A DNA stretch of 7,755 nucleotides from the NCBI GenBank assembly GCA_944386965.1, contig CALXDE010000025.1, forward strand, positions 1-7,755, given 5' to 3'. Source of the DNA: an uncultured Oscillospiraceae bacterium. Lineage in GTDB: Bacteria; Bacillota_A; Clostridia; Oscillospirales; Oscillospiraceae. The notes under the pieces are model-generated. The model saw nothing but the letters and a program-made list of their open reading frames with translations, had not been told where the DNA came from and did no database searches. Numbering within the stretch: the stretch's first letter is position 1; each line of letters opens with the position of its first letter. Shown here one piece after another: positions 5,731-7,755 of the stretch. The translations under genes were made by a program, and so were the position numbers.

Positions 5731-5976
5731 TTACTTCACTTTATTGACCAGATAGTTGACGCAGTCTCCCACCGTCTTCAGCTCGGAAACCTCGTCCTCG
5801 GCCACCTCGCCGATGTCGAATTCCTCTTCCATGGCCATGACCAGCTCCACCAGATCGACGGAATCGGCGCCCAGATCCTCCTCAAAGGAAGTCTCCATGG
5901 TGATCTCCTCGGCGTCCACCGCGAACTGCTCACCAATCAGCTCCTGCAGCTTTGCCAGTACGTCCTGTGTATTCAT
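5731..5976 (-). CDS. acpP: Acyl carrier protein
   Basis: An 81-residue acidic carrier that holds growing fatty acyl chains on a phosphopantetheine arm during type II fatty acid synthesis and donates them to PlsX. The attachment motif is LGADSVDLVELVM at 35-47, with Ser39 as the modified serine; the usual DSL triplet is DSV here, a conservative change that I believe occurs in other Clostridia. The helix II/III region (MAMEEEFDI, 48-55) and the TVGDCVNYLVNKV end (68-80) are normal for the family. The frame is open upstream to 6036, but the start at 5976 matches the usual ACP length and the longer start would lie inside the promoter. It has its own strong promoter and is followed by a terminator-like hairpin, fitting a highly expressed gene between plsX and rnc. 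Confidence 0.97.
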   Translation of the reverse strand: MNTQDVLAKLQELIGEQFAVDAEEITMETSFEEDLGADSVDLVELVMAMEEEFDIGEVAEDEVSELKTVGDCVNYLVNKVK

Positions 5977-5977
5977 C

Positions 5978-5994
5978 TTCCTTACTACTCCTCT
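5978..5994 (-). promoter_or_regulatory. Unusual ribosome binding region of acpP
   Basis: Two purine-rich candidates precede the ATG at 5976: AGAGGAG (5988-5994), eleven bases away and so longer-spaced than normal, and AAGGAA (5978-5983), only one base away and too close. The first is the likelier site. Confidence 0.5.
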
Positions 5995-6018
5995 CTGGGA
6001 ATTCAAGTCACTGCTGAG

Positions 6019-6047
6019 ATAATATGCCAAAACCATGTGTCTGTCAA
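6019..6047 (-). promoter_or_regulatory. Near-consensus promoter of acpP
   Basis: On the minus strand a perfect TTGACA (6042-6047) is separated by 17 bases from TATTAT (6019-6024), one mismatch from consensus. Transcription would begin near 6012, about 36 bases before the start codon. It lies between plsX and acpP, so acpP can be expressed independently of the upstream genes. I see no FapR-like inverted repeat here. Confidence 0.85.
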
Positions 6048-6065
6048 TAGGATTTTCCGGAATTT

Positions 6066-7085
6066 TTAGGATTCGCCCTTTTGCGCCTTCATCTTGTCCA
6101 CATTTGCCTCGATCTCGGCAATAATGCCGCTCTGCGCCACCCGGGCCGCCTGATAGACAGCGTTCTCGATGGCCTTGGCGCCGCTGGAGCCGTGGGCCTT
6201 AATGACTGGCTTGCTGATGCCCAGGAACGCCGTACCGCCCACCCGGTCCGGGTCCAGCTGCTCCTTGAAGGAGCGGAGGCCGGACTTCACCAGCAGCCCC
6301 GCCACCTTGGTCATGAGGGAGTGGAGGAACAGCTTTTTCACCTCGCCGCCCAGATAGGAGCCCACCCCCTCGATGGTCTTGAGCATGATATTGCCGCTGT
6401 ACCCGTCGGCCACGATGACATCGCATCCGCCCTTGATGGCCTCCTTGGCTTCGATGTTGCCGATGAAGTTGATCTCTCCCCGCTCTCCGGCGGCCTGGAG
6501 CACCGGCCATGTCTCCAGGCGCAGGGTATCCCCCTTGCTGGGCTCGGCGCCGATGTTCAGCAGTCCCACCCGGGGATTCTCAATTCCCAGGACATGGGAG
6601 GCGTAAAAGCTCCCCAGATACGCAAACTGCACCAGATACTCCACAGAGCATTCGGCGTTGGCTCCGCAGTCGATGAGCACCGCCTGACCGCCGGCGGTGG
6701 GGATCACCGGGCACATGGCCGCCCGGCGGATGCCCCGCACCCGCTTGACCAGCAGCGTGGCGGCGCTCAGGAGCGCGCCGGTGCTGCCGGCGGAAACAAA
6801 GGCGTCCCCCTCCCCGCTCTTCAGCAGATTGAGGCCCACGGTGATGGAGGAGTCCTTCTTCTGCTTGAAGGCCATGGCCGGATCATCGCAGATCTCGATG
6901 ACCTCCGAGGCGTTGACCACCAGCACATTGGCCGGAGCCGGACCTCCCATAGCCGAGCGGATCTCCGCCTCCCGGCCCACCAGGGCGATCTCCCATTCCG
7001 GATGGCTGGCCGCGGCGTTTAACGCCCCTTTGACAATTTCGCCCGGGGCGTTATCACCGCCCATGGCGTCGATGATGATTCTCAT
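6066..7085 (-). CDS. plsX: Phosphate acyltransferase PlsX
   Basis: A 339-residue enzyme that transfers the acyl chain from acyl-ACP to phosphate, making acyl-phosphate for PlsY, the first step of phospholipid synthesis in most Firmicutes. It is a peripheral membrane protein with no signal peptide. Recognisable segments are IIIDAMGGDNAP at 3-14, FVSAGSTGALLSAATLL at 96-112, LLNIGAEPSKG at 175-185, VIVADGYSGNIMLKT at 223-237, and LGISKPVIKAHGSSGAKAI at 288-306. Length is normal and the ATG at 7085 has AAAGGAG seven bases upstream. It is followed after 89 bases by acpP, whose product supplies its substrate, and preceded by trmFO with a 64-base gap lacking an obvious promoter or terminator, so cotranscription with trmFO is likely. 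Confidence 0.97.
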   Translation of the reverse strand: MRIIIDAMGGDNAPGEIVKGALNAAASHPEWEIALVGREAEIRSAMGGPAPANVLVVNASEVIEICDDPAMAFKQKKDSSITVGLNLLKSGEGDAFVSAGSTGALLSAATLLVKRVRGIRRAAMCPVIPTAGGQAVLIDCGANAECSVEYLVQFAYLGSFYASHVLGIENPRVGLLNIGAEPSKGDTLRLETWPVLQAAGERGEINFIGNIEAKEAIKGGCDVIVADGYSGNIMLKTIEGVGSYLGGEVKKLFLHSLMTKVAGLLVKSGLRSFKEQLDPDRVGGTAFLGISKPVIKAHGSSGAKAIENAVYQAARVAQSGIIAEIEANVDKMKAQKGES

Positions 7086-7149
7086 ACGCTCTCTCCTTTA
7101 TCTTCTGCACACATGTCCCGGAAATATTCCGGCGGCGGGGCAAGCGGAA

Positions 7150-7755
7150 TCACCGCAAAATCTCCTCCCGCAGGGGCTCCAAAATGTCCAGGCTCCGCTG
7201 GCTCAGCACCGCATTTTTATTTCGCTTGCCTTTGACCTTATAGCCCAGGGGCGGGATGATGCCGAAGTTGATGTTCATGGGCTGGAAGTTCCCGACGCTG
7301 CCGTTGCTGACGTACAGACCCAGGGCGCCGATGGCCGTCTCCTGGGGAAAGTCGATGGGGGGCATGCCCCGCAGCCGCCGGGCCGTCTCCACCCCAACCA
7401 AAAAGCCGGAGGCTGTGGACTCCACATATCCCTCCACGCCGGTCATCTGCCCGGCAAAGGAAATGCGCGGCTCGCTTTTCAGCCGGTAGTACCGGTCCAG
7501 GAGCCGGGGGGAGTCCAGATAGGTGTTCCGGTGCATCACCCCGTACCGGACGTACTCGGCGTTTCTGAGGGCCGGGATCATGGAGAACACCCGCTTCTGC
7601 TCCCCGAATTTCAGGTGGGTCTGGAACCCCACCAGGTTGTAGATGGTGCCTGCGGCGTTGTCCTTGCGCAACTGCACCACGGCATAGGGCTCCCTCCCGG
7701 TCCTGGGGTCCTTCAGCCCCTTGGGCTTCAGGGGCCCGTACCGCAGGGTGTCCTC
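7150..7755 (-). CDS. trmFO: Methylenetetrahydrofolate-tRNA-(uracil-5-)-methyltransferase TrmFO, C-terminal part
   Basis: The C-terminal 201 residues of the folate- and FAD-dependent enzyme that makes 5-methyluridine at position 54 of tRNAs; the N-terminal part with the FAD-binding site lies beyond the right edge, so about half the usual protein of roughly 440 residues is visible. The fragment opens with EDTLRYGPLKPKGL and contains DPRTGREPYAVVQLR (16-30), YNLVGFQTHLKFGEQKRVF (39-57), FAGQMTGVEGYVESTASG (100-117) and FQPMNINFGIIPPL (157-170), all characteristic of TrmFO. The reading frame continues without a stop to the window edge. The start is therefore not visible; a GTG at 7680 is internal. 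It is the first gene seen of the leftward trmFO-plsX-acpP-rnc series. The gene is cut by the window and shows no sign of being broken. Confidence 0.96.
   Translation of the reverse strand, partial: EDTLRYGPLKPKGLKDPRTGREPYAVVQLRKDNAAGTIYNLVGFQTHLKFGEQKRVFSMIPALRNAEYVRYGVMHRNTYLDSPRLLDRYYRLKSEPRISFAGQMTGVEGYVESTASGFLVGVETARRLRGMPPIDFPQETAIGALGLYVSNGSVGNFQPMNINFGIIPPLGYKVKGKRNKNAVLSQRSLDILEPLREEILR

Noticed and set aside
5977..6065. FapR or FabT operator in front of acpP
   Set aside because: I looked for an inverted repeat around the promoter and found none resembling the known sites.
6081..7022. Plus-strand open frame of 313 codons opposite plsX
   Set aside because: Antisense shadow of a clearly conserved gene, with Leu/His/Gly-rich low-information translation.
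7118..7132. Small inverted repeat (six-base arms, three-base loop) between trmFO and plsX
   Set aside because: Short stem, no U-run on either side, and it lies inside a probable cotranscribed gap; not convincing as a terminator or operator.

Overview
The window looks like an ordinary chromosomal stretch of a GC-rich member of the Firmicutes (Bacillota), most likely class Clostridia and perhaps the Oscillospiraceae (Flavonifractor-like) group. This rests on strong AGGAGG-type Shine-Dalgarno sites at most genes, the plsX-acpP-rnc gene order, a folate-dependent TrmFO, a membrane-anchored VanY-type peptidase, and sigma-A-like promoters with consistent 17-base spacers in AT-richer gaps. The genus is inference; no rRNA or other marker gene is present.

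Layout. Positions 1-67 hold the very start of a possible minus-strand gene and its promoter. An M20D metallo-amidohydrolase (209-1342, +) follows, with its own promoter and an intrinsic terminator. It converges on a VanY-like D,D-carboxypeptidase (1404-2438, -). That gene is divergent from a probable 8-oxoguanine deaminase (2615-3970, +); the 176-base gap carries two back-to-back promoters. Behind the deaminase, probably on the same transcript, lie a small three-helix membrane protein of unknown function (4007-4399) and a GNAT acetyltransferase (4405-4911). The plus-strand block ends at a bidirectional terminator (4918-4951).

From 4990 to the right edge all genes are on the minus strand. In transcription order they are trmFO (C-terminal part only; it runs off the window), plsX, acpP and rnc. 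plsX and acpP supply acyl-phosphate for phospholipid synthesis and the acyl carrier of fatty acid synthesis; rnc encodes RNase III. A near-consensus promoter (TTGACA-17-TATTAT) sits in front of acpP, and a hairpin with a U-rich tail lies between acpP and rnc, so acpP is probably expressed much more than its neighbours.

I found no mobile element, CRISPR array, tRNA, rRNA or clear defence system, and nothing I would call a new biological system. The points most worth checking are the deaminase / membrane protein / acetyltransferase group, the hairpin in the rnc leader, the end of the plsX-acpP-rnc block without an smc gene next to rnc, the recurring TGG extension on the -10 boxes, and a 7-base triplicate overlapping a stop codon.
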